Shown in pieces: positions 32,956 to 43,610 of a DNA stretch of 64,000 nt. Source of the DNA: Inonotus obliquus (Eukaryota > Basidiomycota > Agaricomycetes > Hymenochaetales > Hymenochaetaceae); NCBI GenBank assembly GCA_032164295.1, contig JAJHTX010000012.1:310001-374000 (forward strand), given 5' to 3'. How positions within the stretch are numbered: the first letter of the stretch is position 1; every line of letters starts with the position of its first letter. The translations under genes and the position numbers were made by a program. Under the pieces are notes generated by a model. It was not told the origin of the DNA. It saw only the letters and a list, made by a program, of their open reading frames with translations, and did no database searches.

Positions 32956-35900
32956 TCAGGATGGTTCAGTGAACTGAAAGAGGGGTCGGAAGCGAAGGGA
33001 ATTGAATATAGCAGCATTAAGAGGTCGGGGTGCGCTAGGATTGTAGGTATAGAAATCACGAATGGCATCTTTCGCATGCATTAGATTTTCGACTGGTTCC
33101 CAAGTGCATTGTTCGGCTGGGTAACCCTTCCAATGCACTAAAAACTTCCACTTATCTCGTTGCACCTTGACATCGACTACTTGTTCTACTTCGTATTCGG
33201 TGGTTCCTTCAACTATCTCGGGTGGAGGCGGCGGTTCTTGTTGTTGCCCTGAATACTTCGGTCTATGGTAGGGTGAAAGTAGTACTTCGTTGAAGACAGG
33301 GTGTATTCGTCCCTTCCAAGTCTGAGGTATTTGTAGTTCATAGGCTGAGGCTCCAACTTTCTTAATAACTTTAAAGGGTCCATAGCGTTTTTCTGACAAC
33401 TTTTTCATGGGACGTAGGGGGGTTAGATTGGTGTTTTTGAGCATAACCTGATCTCCTGGTTGATACTCGATGGACTGTCCCTTGCTTCGGTCATAGAACC
33501 TCTTCATGGTAGCTGCTGCCTTCTTCAACGCCGCCTCTGTCTCTGTCCTTATCCGCTCCATTCTCTTTGCAAATTGGTCGGCTGATTCGTTTGTCACTTC
33601 TCGTCTGGGGTGTGTGCTTTTGTTGGGATGTCTACCGTGGTTAACAAAGAATGGTGACATGCCCGTGGACGATTGTTCTCGGTCGTTGTAACTAAATTCA
33701 GCCAAGGCTAACCAATCTGCCCAGTCCGTCTGACGATGGTTGACGAAGATGCGAAGATACTGTTCAATTTCTTGATTAATCCTCTCCGTCTGTCCATCCG
33801 TCTGAGGGTGATAAGCTGTGGATGGGTTGCCTGTTATTCCTAGGAGCTTGTAGAGGTCCTTCATGAAGCTAGATACGAACTGAGGACCTCGGTCACTGAT
33901 AACCTTTTCAGGGATACCATGGAGTTTGAATACATGATCGCGTAGCGTTCGGGCAATACCCTCCGAAGTTACTTCTGTTGTTGTCGGTATAGCGTGGACT
34001 TGTTTGCTAAATCAATCGATGATTACGCAGATGGCATTGTATCCTTGCGATTCAGGTAATTCTCCAATTAGATCTATGGAGATCACCTTTCATGGTTCCG
34101 TTGGTATTTCATTTGGTACCAGTGGTGCTGTCGGTTTGACTCGACGAGGTTTCATCCTTTGACAGGTGTCGCATCCTGTTACGTATTCTCGAACATCACG
34201 TTGGATTTCTGGCCACCAGTAGTTTCGTGTGATTAATTCCTGGGTTTTGTATCTCCCTGGATGCCCTGCTAGTGGGGAATCATGGTGCTGGCGTATGATG
34301 CTTCACGTAATTGTCTGTCCTTGGGGATGTAGATGCGATCTTGCCATGTTACTATGCCCGTCTCATCCTCGGTCCAGTCCTTCTCTTCGCTCTGCAGTGC
34401 TTTCTCTACTCGACGGTCTCGATTCTTGCTGGCACGCTTGATCCTCTGCAACAATTCGATATCATCCGTACTGATGGCTGTTTCTAGTTCATTAACAAAC
34501 CACTCAGGTTTTAACAAAACAAGGTCGGCATTGTCGTTCTCCCCCTTCTCATGTCCTGCTTGTCTCGAGAGGAGGTCTGCCTTTGTCATTTCTCGACCAG
34601 GTTTGTGAATGAGGACAAAGTCGTATTCTGCGAGTTCAGTGAGCCAGCGGACTTGATGATAATTGAGCTTGTGGGGCTTTTTGAAGTACTGGAGGTTAAG
34701 GTGATCTGTCCAGATTTCAAAGGTATGTTGAGCTCCCAAAAGGTATTGGCGCCATTCCCGAAGTGCCTCCATGATTGCCAGCAACTCTCGGTCATAGATC
34801 TCATAATTGTGTTCCGTCGAGGATAACGCTTGAGATTGATATGCAATAGGCCGCCATTTTCCGTCAATTAGCTGAGAAAGTACCGCTCCATTTGCGAAGT
34901 TAGACGAGTCCGCTTCGACACGAAACTGGCCGTCATCAGTAGGAACTGCTAGTACTGGTTCCTCTGTAATGGCTCGTCTCAGTTGGTCGAATGCTTCTTG
35001 TTCCTCTTTGTTCCATTTCCAATCCGCATTGCCAGTGAGGACGTGTAGCGGCTTTGCAATTCCACTAAAGCCTTTGATGAACCTGCGGTAGTAGTTGACA
35101 AAACCGATAAACTGTTGTAATTCTTTCTTGTTCATCGGTATTGGCCATTCTCGTACCGCAGCTACCTTGCGAGGATCCATGCGTACTTCACCATTTCCAA
35201 TGATGTGTCCCAGGTATTCTATAGTTGGTTGAGAGAACGAACACTTCTCATATCGTAGATAAAGTTTGTGTCGTCTCAATACCTGAAGGACTTTCCGCAC
35301 TAAGGTATCATGATGATCTTGATCTTCTGCAAATATAAGGATGTCGTCTAGGTATATGACAACATTTCCTTCATTGACTAAATCTCAGAAGATCTCGTTC
35401 ATGAATCCTTGGAAGGTAGCCAGTGAGTTCGTAAGTCCGAAGAACATCACTGTAGGTTCAAATAGTCCTCGATTGGTCCTGAAAGCAGCTTTCCATTCAT
35501 CTCCCTCTTTAATGCATATGTTGTTGTATCCTCAACGTACGTCAAGCTTGGTGAAGTGTTTAGCATGACGCGTAGCATCTATGAGTTCCTGTATTAGGGG
35601 AAGCGGGTATTTGTTTTTGACTGTGGCTTCGTTTAGCTTCCGATAATCTTGAACAGGTCTCAGCTTTCCATCCTTTTTCTTGATAAAGAAGAAAGGAGAT
35701 GCCATCGGGGATTTCGAGGGGCGAATGCGGCCATTACGGAGGTTTTCTCCAAGAAACTCGTCCAGTGCTAGTTGCTCATTTCGGGTTAGTGGGTAGATCT
35801 TGCAATCGGTGGGTTTGAACCCTGGTGTGAGCTCGATAGCGTGATCCCATGAGCAACGTTCCGGTAGTTGGTCAAATTCTTCTGCACTGAACATGTCCTC

Positions 35901-37046
35901 AAATTCTTTAACAAAAGGCGAGTTCATAGTGGCAGAGTCAACCTGATGAGTTTTGTGGTACCATGTGAAGAATATCCTGTCCGTTTCTTCCAGTTCCTCG
36001 GTCGGCAACGGTTCTTCATCGTCATCCTTGTCAATGTCTTTCTGGTGATGGATGTACCCGCAGCTTTCAGGACAGCGATCAAAAGTGATCAACTGATTCT
36101 GCCAGTCAATGCTGGGGTTATGTAACGTTAACCATTCATATCCAATAAAGACATTGGTCTTGCCTAGATCAGTGACTGCAAAATCAACAAGCTCCGAGTG
36201 GTCTTTAACAGTCATACGCATCCTGACAAAACTAGTGATTGCGCCTGACTTGTTCAGTGTTCCATCAGCATTGTAAACGGGAATTGGTAACGGTGTCTTT
36301 TGCGTCTCAATTCCATGTTCCTTAACAAATGCTTGACTTATGCAGGAGCCGGTGCAACCACTGTCTAATAGGGCTGACGTTCGAACCTGGATTCCATTGT
36401 CCATAGTTCGAAGCATTACAGGGACTGTAAGTTGCTGTCCCTGATTGCCTCGAACAAATTGTTTAGATGCAGCCAATTGCTGCACTGCCGCTTCAGCTTC
36501 CACAGGGCTTAGTTTTCGAAGGTTCTGTACTAGTCCTTCACTTATTTCACTGTGCCTCTGTTTCCGCATCCACAGCTTTAGGACCATCTGGGCTTCGCTC
36601 AATGAGTCTTCTCTGATTCGTCTCACTACCCAAGGGGCAGTATGTGGCTTAGGTAACGAATCTCTACTGCATCGAGTGGGACCCTTCCGGCAGGATTCAT
36701 TTTTCGCGGTTTTTGGTTTGGGCTTTCGGCTTGAAGAAAGAGAAGAAGAAAAAGAATAAGAAGAAGGATCAAAGGAAACCTTGTTACATTCCGGGTCCAG
36801 ACCAGATCCGTAGTATTCTTCTACACAGGGGCATAAGTCTGAGATCCGGTACTGTCCGCATCCATTACAATAATCTGAGTCGTTATCACTATCTACACTA
36901 GATAAGATTTTTTTGGGTTTTGGGGTTTTTGGTTGTTTTTGAGATGGTTTTTCTATATTATTTTGTATCCTACGAGTGCCCGTTCGAGAAAAAGTGCCCA
37001 TTAAATAAATCAAGCCCAAACTTATCCCAGTCAGTGCCGCGATCAC
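32956..37046 (-). pseudogene. Gypsy-1 Pol: protease, RT, RNase H, integrase, chromodomain
   Basis: Frame 37046-35532 holds a CxxC-rich linker, the protease (SALLDSGCTGSCIS) and RT up to FTKLDVR. RT continues with IYLDDILIFAED (about 35350), then RNase H (FRVEADSSNFANGAVLSQL, YDRELLAIMEALREW, IWTDHLNLQYF). The integrase has a zinc-binding part near 34240-34130 (CDTCQRMKPRR), SIDLIGELPES, ISDRGPQFVSSF and YHPQTDGQTERINQEIEQYL. The C-terminus carries a chromodomain (YEVEQVVDVKVQRDKWKFLV, HWKGYPAEQCTWEPVENL). Nonsense codons at 35532-35534, 35385-35387, 34090-34092 and 34012-34014 replace expected Trp or Arg, and a small deletion shifts the frame near 34270. Pol overlaps the end of the Gag frame in the -1 phase near 37050, as in many gypsy elements. 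Confidence 0.9.
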
Positions 37047-37192
37047 TGCTGGGACACCGCAAAATCCTCCTGTTGGTCAAACGCCTCTTCCTCCTCAGAC
37101 ACGTCGTCTTCTTTGACATGGCTAAGGGTGTTTACCCAATCCTGTCTCTCATCTATTGTCATCCGCCGGATGGACGCACGAATCTGCTTTAC

Positions 37193-38182
37193 TCACTTAG
37201 GACAGTTGGCTTTAATGTGGCCAAGATCTCCACAGTAATAGCAACGTCCTTCACGGCGTGCTCGGTCCATTTCCATAGGCTGCCCTCTTCCTCCGAACGT
37301 GACGCCTGTCCCATCACGTCGGTCTGCTAGCGGTGCTGGCTTAGGAGGGGGGGCCTCTGGGCGAGTCGCTGGTTTTGAGATTGGTTGGAATGGTGCATGA
37401 ACTTTCTTTCGGTCATTCCAGCGCCTCTCCAGCTTGTCCAATTGGATGATGACTTTCTTCCATCCCTCGTAGTCCGTCGGTAGTGTTCCTGACTGATAAA
37501 CTCGGCGTACAAGACCTTCCGGTACCGCATTTTCGATCAACTGAATGAGATAAGCATCGTGGTTTTTGACATAACCTGCTGTGTGCCTCAGGATGTCGAA
37601 TTTACTGAAGAATGTTTCTGCGGTGTCATTTTTTCCCATGCGACAGTTGGCCAGTTCATTTTGGGCCGTCGCTTGTTTGTTCGGGTCTTGGAACGACTCT
37701 CTCAGTAGCTTCAGGAACTTTTCCCAATTTGGCTCTGCCTCTTCATCTTCGAGATATTCTTCAACGTAATTTTTGGCCCACAGGTTGGTAGTGCCTTCCT
37801 TTATGTACGATAGTACGAACAAGATTCTATCCAAGTCCGCTCTAAAGTCATGTCTGTTTGCCAGAACGTACAGTTGGATAGACTGCATGAATTTGTCGAA
37901 GTCTTGTCCATCGAATTCTTCAGGCTTAGCCATGTGACTGTTACGGCTTCTGGGCTGGGACGGTTCGTCGGGTTCGTTAAGGATGCGGTCGATTTCTCTG
38001 TTGGAAGCGATGGCCCTTGCGATACGGCCTACATCCTCTTCGGTTAAGATGGGTCCTTGTGGATTTCCTCCTAATGGTGGAGGGAGTGGTATCGTTCCTT
38101 CAGCCATGGGAGAGGTTTGGGAAGTCTCGGATGTGTCAGATGGAGGGTTTCGGATGGTTTGAAAGTCTACTGGTGGTTGCAT
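37193..38182 (-). pseudogene. Gypsy-1 Gag with CCHC zinc knuckle
   Basis: A 329-codon open frame beginning MQPPVDFQTIRNPP. The retrotransposon Gag core lies around FDGQDFDKFMQSIQLYVLAN, TTNLWAKNYVEEYL and WEKFLKLLRESFQDPNKQATA. A CCHC knuckle, CYYCGDLGHIKANC, sits at the end. The stop at 37193-37195 (TGA) is followed in frame by about 48 more open codons (VKQIRASIRRMTIDERQDW) up to the overlap with Pol. This stop is therefore probably a mutated Arg codon and Gag was originally longer. Confidence 0.85.
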
Positions 38183-38866
38183 ACACCAGCGAGGTTAAAA
38201 TCCTTCAAAGGGAACGGACGGTGACGACTACCAGTCTGCAGGTTAACACTACCTATCGTTAAAGACTAAGACACAAGCACAATTAGAGTTCTAACGATAC
38301 GTCTGTTCTCCGCAAGGCACTGCTGGTCTGTTGGATCTCACGATCCCCGTCAGGCAGTACTGATTGAGAGAGGTGTCTAGTCGACTGGCAAACAAGGCCA
38401 GGGGGTGACACTTCACAACCAATAAGAGGGTACAGATAACGTCAGATAACTACTATGCAGGGTCTAAACAACGATAGCAGAGGTGGCAGGGGTAGGAGTC
38501 CGTTCAACGACGATACAAATCGAAAGGGTTTAGTTGGAGTTGTCACCTGTTAGGTCGATGACTACTGGGTAAGGGGGATCACTAATAGGTTCAGGTGTGG
38601 TTGAGTAGTAGCGGGGTGGTGGTCGACGTGGAGGTGGAACAGGGATCGGAACAACTCGGGGTCGTCTCCCAGTACCGGGAATTCCCGCCTCAGTGAACGA
38701 GAGTACGATACGGAAGATCCAGAGAGCGATAACAAAAGAGATGGCGCGGTTAACAGTAACGTTGTTGGTGGTATAGGTATGGATTTGTCAACCGTTAGTC
38801 CAAAGAGAGATGTGAAGCGCCAGGATGATCAAGGGTGTAGAGTGGTGATGGGGAGTTTCGACCTTC
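38183..38866 (-). other. Gypsy-1 5' untranslated leader
   Basis: Lies between the 5' LTR and the Gag start. No coding pattern. It begins, on the minus strand, GAAGGTCGAAACTCCCC, which I cannot match to a tRNA 3' end. Confidence 0.6.
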
Positions 38867-39260
38867 TGTCAGCGACGCACTTAGGCCAGCTCACAATAGA
38901 GGGCCAGGCTACACTAACTTGATCAGAGAGAGTAGAGGGGAGAGAGGAGAGTGAGCTTGAACGACACTAGCCGGTGTATTGACAAGGTCAAAACTGGGGA
39001 GTACAGGTGAACGTGCTTCCTACTTATACCCTGAGAGCGTGTGAACTACCTACTATCTATATACAAGTCATAGAATGAGATAGAATGTCATGGAATGTCC
39101 CCGGAATCTTCCGGAACGGACTAAGGTCAGATGATAGGAAAGGATTAGTAAGAGACAATGATTAGTAATAGGAAGTTAGTAAGCGCGATTAGTTAAGAAG
39201 GTGGTGACATAAACAAAGGGAAATATAAAAGAAAAGGAATAAATAGAAGTGTTCATGACA
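38867..39260 (-). repeat. Gypsy-1 5' LTR (394 bp)
   Basis: Partner of 32527-32920, differing at two bases. Flanked on the right by TAAAG, which duplicates 32522-32526. Confidence 0.95.
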
Positions 39261-40332
39261 TAAAGGAAGACCGACATGGAGGAATAATAAGGATTAAAGG
39301 AATCCGAGGCAGATCACTAGCGGATATAGCAGTAGTACCAGGATACACTAGAGTACAGCAAGTGATTAATAATATCAATACACCTAGGGCAATAGCATTA
39401 CCAAGATGGCGAAGTGTAGGAGCACAGACAGAGCCGATGCAGACACCTGTATGGCACGTGACCCAAACATTACCATATATGGCACAAGGTCGACAGCCTC
39501 AACGCCGATCACATGTTATGGATCTTGACAACATAATACACCATTAAGGATGAGCAGACAGAACGAAGCTAGGTGGAAGGAGATAGATTACTAAGAACAG
39601 GACTGGAAGGTAATAGGAATATGACATAAGGTATTTAGAGTCATGGAGAAACAGATATGACCAGAACCGATATGAACAAGTCATAAAGCAATGCAAGGCA
39701 GTTAGCATCGAGTATGACAAGGTCTGAAAGTAGATACGATGTGGTGAATGGACCAACAGCCCATAATTCCTATACTAGGCAGGCATGTAAAATAGTATAA
39801 ATAGGAGGCCATCGTAGGGCCGACCCAGCAGTTTAATCCAAGTCCAGAGACTCAGAGTGAACCTCACAGAAAGTCTCCAGTTGATCGATAAACAATCTTA
39901 TATACTAAGAACCCAAGAAGTACTTGAGAGTGACCCTCCTTAGCTAATCAATAGTGTGAGTTAAAGCTTAGGTAAAATACGGAGTGCAGCTAGACTGTCT
40001 CTCCCTATTGTCAGCCTGAGTGCTAATTGATCGAAGTGTGGTAACTATCGACCTCTCATACCTCTCTTATCATGTCCAACAAGTGTTAGTACAGATAGTT
40101 AAGGTCATCACTTAGTTGTCAGTATAACTAACATTACGATAATAGTATTAGACCAAAGGTTACAGAAGTTGGTCAATAGTTGTTTTAAGACAGAGCTTAA
40201 CACATCCCCTAAGGTGGCTATTGATTCCACAACTATAGTAACATATTGGATTTGGATTAACCCCTCTTTCGAGGTAATAACCAGATCTAGACACCGATCC
40301 TACCAGATCAGCGTATCCAAACTAACAGACAC

Positions 40333-41596
40333 CATGCTGCAGCTGCTAACGTGCTTTGAATGTGACATACTTTGCAAATGATTCTCCTTTTGTAACCATG
40401 AGTGACATCTCAAGCTAGCAAGTAGCGTCGTCAATTATTGTGAGCACATATCTTGCATTTCCAATAGTGCGCACGGATGCAGGTCCCCAAACATCGAGGT
40501 GCATCTTTCCTCCGAAGCCATGTACAGGCTCATCCTGAAGCCTGACCTTTGAGATAGGGGCACGTCTAGCTTTGGCTCGCATGCATGTTGGACATTCGAA
40601 GTCATTGTTTGGGTCCTCAACTATGAGTCCTGGCAACTTTTCATCTCGAATCATCTTCTTCAGATATCCGATGTTGACATGCCCTAATAGCTTGTGCAGG
40701 GAGAACAGGGAGATTTTTCGACCAGCAATGCCTGCAGCACATGCATTGACTTCCTTGAAAACTCGATAGAGTCCATCGTCCAAAGGAATGGTTCCTATAA
40801 CATCATTTGAACGATTGAAGATGTGCAACACATCCTTTTTGAACAGGCATTCATAATCTGCCTCGCATAGTTTAGGGATTGAAATAAATGTCGCATGCAT
40901 GTCTGGAGCATACAAAACATTTCGCAGATGCATATGGGTGATGCCGCCTTTGTGCTGTAGCTTGATTGTCATGCTTCCTTCGCCTACAGCTTTGAACAAG
41001 CCTTTGTTCGCAGCTCGAATCATAATATCTGAGCCCTCTTTGTAATTTGTGAGGCACTCCTTCGATGGTGTCATATGGTGACTGGCTCCAGAATTGAACA
41101 TGTCACAATATCCTGATGACAATTGCATGGCATTCTCCTCCTGATGCGCAAGATCGATGCAATTGATAGCTTCTCCATACCAGGCATCTTCAAAGACTTC
41201 TTCAATGTAGGCAGACGTAGCCTGTTCAGGCTTTGGTGCATATTGAGGAGGTGCACTCGCAGACGAAGAACTTGACTGAGGTGTTTTCTTGTCTTCAGAT
41301 GCAGATGATGTGTCGTGATGTTGATATGTCTTCTTCTTTTAAGGGTACAAAGGGGATTTGTGGCCCTTTCCACCACATTTGTAGCATACTGCTTCGTCGT
41401 CTGGAACAGTTTCCTTCTTCTTGCCTTTCCAGTCTCCTTGATTTGAGTGACCTCCACATCCACATCCACGTCCTCGTCCACGTCCAGTTCCACGACCTCT
41501 GAAGTTCTTTCCTCTTCCTGACTGTGCAGAGTTAGCACTTTCAGTCTTCTGTCCTTTTCCAGGATGAGTTAGCTGATATTGCTAAAAATCAGCTCA
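40333..41596 (-). pseudogene. Copia-2 nucleocapsid, protease, GAG-pre-integrase and integrase start
   Basis: Minus-strand reading: a Gly/Arg-rich stretch with the remains of a CCHC knuckle (CYKCGGKGHKSPLY, last Cys replaced by Tyr). Then comes the protease region, where the active-site triad reads NSGAS instead of DSGAS, then the pre-integrase segment (LHKLLGHVNIGYLKKMI, CPTCMRAKARRAPI), then the integrase start (HLDVWGPASVRTIGNARYVL, TIIDDAT). Stops lie at 41582-41584, 41339-41341 and 40415-40417, and each can be explained by a C-to-T or G-to-A change. The remaining integrase sequence (MVTKGESFAKYVTFKA) runs to the GACAC junction with LTR-A. Confidence 0.9.
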
Positions 41597-42187
41597 AAGA
41601 CTGTTGATAAGCTCAACTAAGCTCATACGATGAGGAGCATTTGCTGGGACGGTAATATCAAGAGTTTGTTTCTGCATCTGCATTGCGGTGACGACATGAT
41701 TATACTCCTGAGGTATGCCAATGATGATAGCATTTACGAATGCTTTATCGTCGATAGAGGTATTTCCCATACAAGCCAACTTGTCTTTAAGATCAACCAT
41801 CTTGTCCAGGTGCTTGTCCAATTTGTTTGGGTCCTGGCACTTGAGTGTGAACAGCTCGTGCTCGGTTACAGCTTCATTCGTTACAGTGACAATGTCAAAT
41901 GTTGTTTTGAGATTTGCCATTAATGTATGTGTGTGGGTAACGTTCATGTTCTTCATAAATACTGAGTCAGGCAACTTCATCATAATGGAACTGAGGACGG
42001 CACGGTCCAGGGCTTGCTCATCTGCTCCTGCTTGTCCTGCAGCTGGTGCAGCAGTTAAGAGGTTGAGAGCACCTGATGACATTGCAGCGAAATAAATTTT
42101 GCCATTGAATATGACATAGTTGTCACCACTAGCATTAAGCTTAGGGATATCGGCGAAGATTTTAGCAACAGCATCAGCAGACAGCAT
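41594..42187 (-). pseudogene. Copia-2 Gag (UBN2-like) N-terminal part, 197 codons open
   Basis: Opens MLSADAVAKIFADIPKLNAS. It carries the copia Gag signature of Trp/Tyr-rich start, central LKTTFDIVTVTNEAVTEHEL and DDKAFVNAIIIGIPQEYNHV. It ends at a TGA (41594-41596) that replaces an expected Arg before the Gln/Gly/Arg-rich nucleocapsid. Upstream, 42188-42506 is the leader. Confidence 0.85.
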
Positions 42188-42488
42188 AATGATTGCTCAA
42201 TAGATATGATGAGGGACGTTTGTAAGATGAGGGATGTCCTCAAAGAGTTGGGATATTTGATAAGCGTATGCAAGAGCGAAGATAGGGGCTAAGCCTAGTG
42301 TAGCTCTGTTTTCTCTCCAATTGAACCAATCAGGTATAGGTGCGCCGGTTTGATTGAGATAAGTCCTACTGGCAAATCGAACTCGAGTAGGAGAGATATG
42401 TGTCTGGGTTTGGTAGTGGATGTACTTTGACCAACCACGTAGGGCCGATGGCATAAACCAACTGGTGCAAAGATTCGAATGAGATTAG

Positions 42489-42506
42489 AGCTCAAGGCTC
42501 ATAACC
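42489..42506 (-). other. Copia-2 primer-binding site, half-tRNA(iMet) type
   Basis: On the minus strand GGTTATGAGCCTTGAGC follows the 5' LTR. It shares its first 14 bases (GGTTATGAGCCTTG) with the Copia-1 site, though the two elements have unrelated LTRs. Confidence 0.65.
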
Positions 42507-42630
42507 TGTTAAATCAAATGACAAGTAAGACCAAGGAGGAGTAATCTCAACTCAACTTGGCTTGGGCAGCGGCAGCGTAAACGCAGATACACACAGTTGT
42601 GGGATGAGCTAGTAATCACAATGATTAACA
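42507..42630 (-). repeat. Copia-2 5' LTR (124 bp)
   Basis: Matches 28138-28261 with a few substitutions; TGTTAA...TTAACA ends. It is short for a functional copia LTR and has no visible TATA box. Confidence 0.8.
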
Positions 42631-43610
42631 GACACTTCAGACTCTCGTCCTGTATATTCAACATACCTAGTAATCACAATGATTACTAGGTTAAGTGTAC
42701 AGATCAGTATACAAGTACAATAACAATGAAGAGGGATTGTACTTACACAGACACTTCAGACTCTCGTCCTGAAGGTGTCAGTGTGAAAGGGAAGGCCTTA
42801 TATAGACAGAAACACATGGAGGTGTGAAAACAGGTGTCCACTATATCGCGCAATAAAACACAATTGTAATGAAATGAAATGTAATGGAAACAATACAAAC
42901 ACAACAATAACAGAATCATGAGAAATAGATCATGGGGTCAAAGATAAGGAATTTGCATTAATCGCACCATTCTAACAGAAATATATTCACATTTTGCTTG
43001 TAATCCGTTAACAATACATCTAAGAGCCTAGCAAGAAGCTAGATGTTTGGTCGGCACCCTGCATTTTATTGACAAATATATTGTTTCTCCATGAAGACTT
43101 GTTGATATGTTGTAAGTGAACAACAAGGGGGTCATTAGCTTGTCATAACAGTATCATAACATGTAAGCAGAGTTGATGTCAGTACTCGACCATGTGTGAA
43201 GTAGAGTTCATAGTGACCAGCTCGAGGATTGCCCCACAGTAGTGGCTTAATGTGCAATTCCGCTTTTTCTTCTAGTAGAGGGAAATAGGTTACATTGTGC
43301 AGTATGACAAGCAATAGAAATACAAAAGAGGTATTAGACACCTTCAGCACCAGAGGTTGTTGTAAATCAGTATGGAGGGTAGTTTCAACATCCTACTAAC
43401 TTTCCAAACAGTAAGTAGGCAAGACCAGACTCGAAGAGATAGAGGTATGTTAATACCACTCAGATCAGGGAGGTTGCTACTCACGGGAGGTCTGCCTGAA
43501 GCACCATTCACTGGTAGCATCTTTCATTAATTGGTAACAGAGTTAATGACGGCCACCTCCAACACTCAGATTTTGCACGTACCTACAGGAACAAAGAGAG
43601 GAGGATACGG
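42631..43610. other. Non-coding stretch with a 120-bp repeat step and a palindrome
   Basis: GACACTTCAGACTCTCGTCC at 42631 recurs at 42750. Between them lies a perfect 11-bp-arm inverted repeat (CCTAGTAATCA/TGATTACTAGG, 42666-42690), whose core AATCACAATGATTA also occurs in the Copia-2 LTR. A TATATAAGG box reads on the minus strand near 42798. This may be displaced Copia-2 promoter sequence. The rest, to 43610, shows nothing recognisable. Confidence 0.4.

Larger units (their letters stand above)
32527..39260 (-). mobile_element. Gypsy-1: chromodomain Ty3/gypsy element, nearly complete, with stops
   Basis: Flanked by TAAAG at 32522-32526 and 39261-39265. LTRs of 394 bp, TGTCAGCGACG...GTTCATGACA, differ at two positions that I found, both transitions. 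Gag, protease, RT, RNase H, integrase and chromodomain follow in the chromovirus order on the minus strand. A G-run purine tract (32921-32935) lies next to the 3' LTR. No usual TGG-type primer site is obvious after the 5' LTR (the sequence starts GAAGGTCGAAACTC). It is young but already inactivated by several nonsense codons. Confidence 0.95.
31969..39547 (+). pseudogene. LTR-A-encoded reading frame, entering from the LTR edge; split by gypsy
   Basis: From the third base of LTR-A a single plus frame runs to 32526. It resumes in phase at 39266, after the gypsy element and its TAAAG duplication, and ends at TAA 39545-39547: about 280 codons with only three stops (TGA 32062-32064, TGA 32233-32235, TAG 32458-32460). 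Each stop is a one-step C:G to T:A change from Arg, Trp or Gln. Protein-like blocks include QYCSICRPAHEIAEKLLREI, YNNHYFLMAIGIRNIASEAD, VAVLDIDIPYRSEP and IKGIRGRSLADIAVVPG. There is no ATG at the left edge. I infer that in the full element a reading frame entered the 3' LTR from the interior. No family recognised. Confidence 0.5.
31967..40327 (+). mobile_element. LTR-A: solo LTR of about 1.62 kb, interrupted by the gypsy element
   Basis: Ends TGTTAG...CTAACA, flanked by GACAC at 31962-31966 and 40328-40332. It lies between two Copia-2 integrase pieces that rejoin when it is removed. Own sequence is 31967-32526 and 39266-40327. I found no internal duplication, primer-binding site or pol sequence, so it is read as a solo LTR. 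A TATAAATA box at 39796-39803 supports plus orientation. The first part of the LTR is one nearly open reading frame (separate entry). Base composition is AT-rich. Confidence 0.75.
28138..42630 (-). mobile_element. Copia-2: old, degenerate copia element split by nested insertions
   Basis: Minus-strand copia with 124-bp LTRs at 28138-28261 (3') and 42507-42630 (5'). Internal pieces lie at 28262-30574, 31868-31966 and 40333-42506. The integrase is broken twice, by an LTR-B-like unit with ACGG duplication and by LTR-A with GACAC duplication. The LTR bases next to the primer site and purine tract are clear. No target duplication flanks the outer ends (GAAAT left, GACAC right), so one end has probably been rearranged. 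At least nine nonsense codons are present. Not mobile. Confidence 0.9.

Noticed and set aside
35341..35358. Gypsy-1 Pol read as active
   Set aside because: The YLDD motif is intact, but stops and a frameshift on both sides rule out a functional polyprotein.
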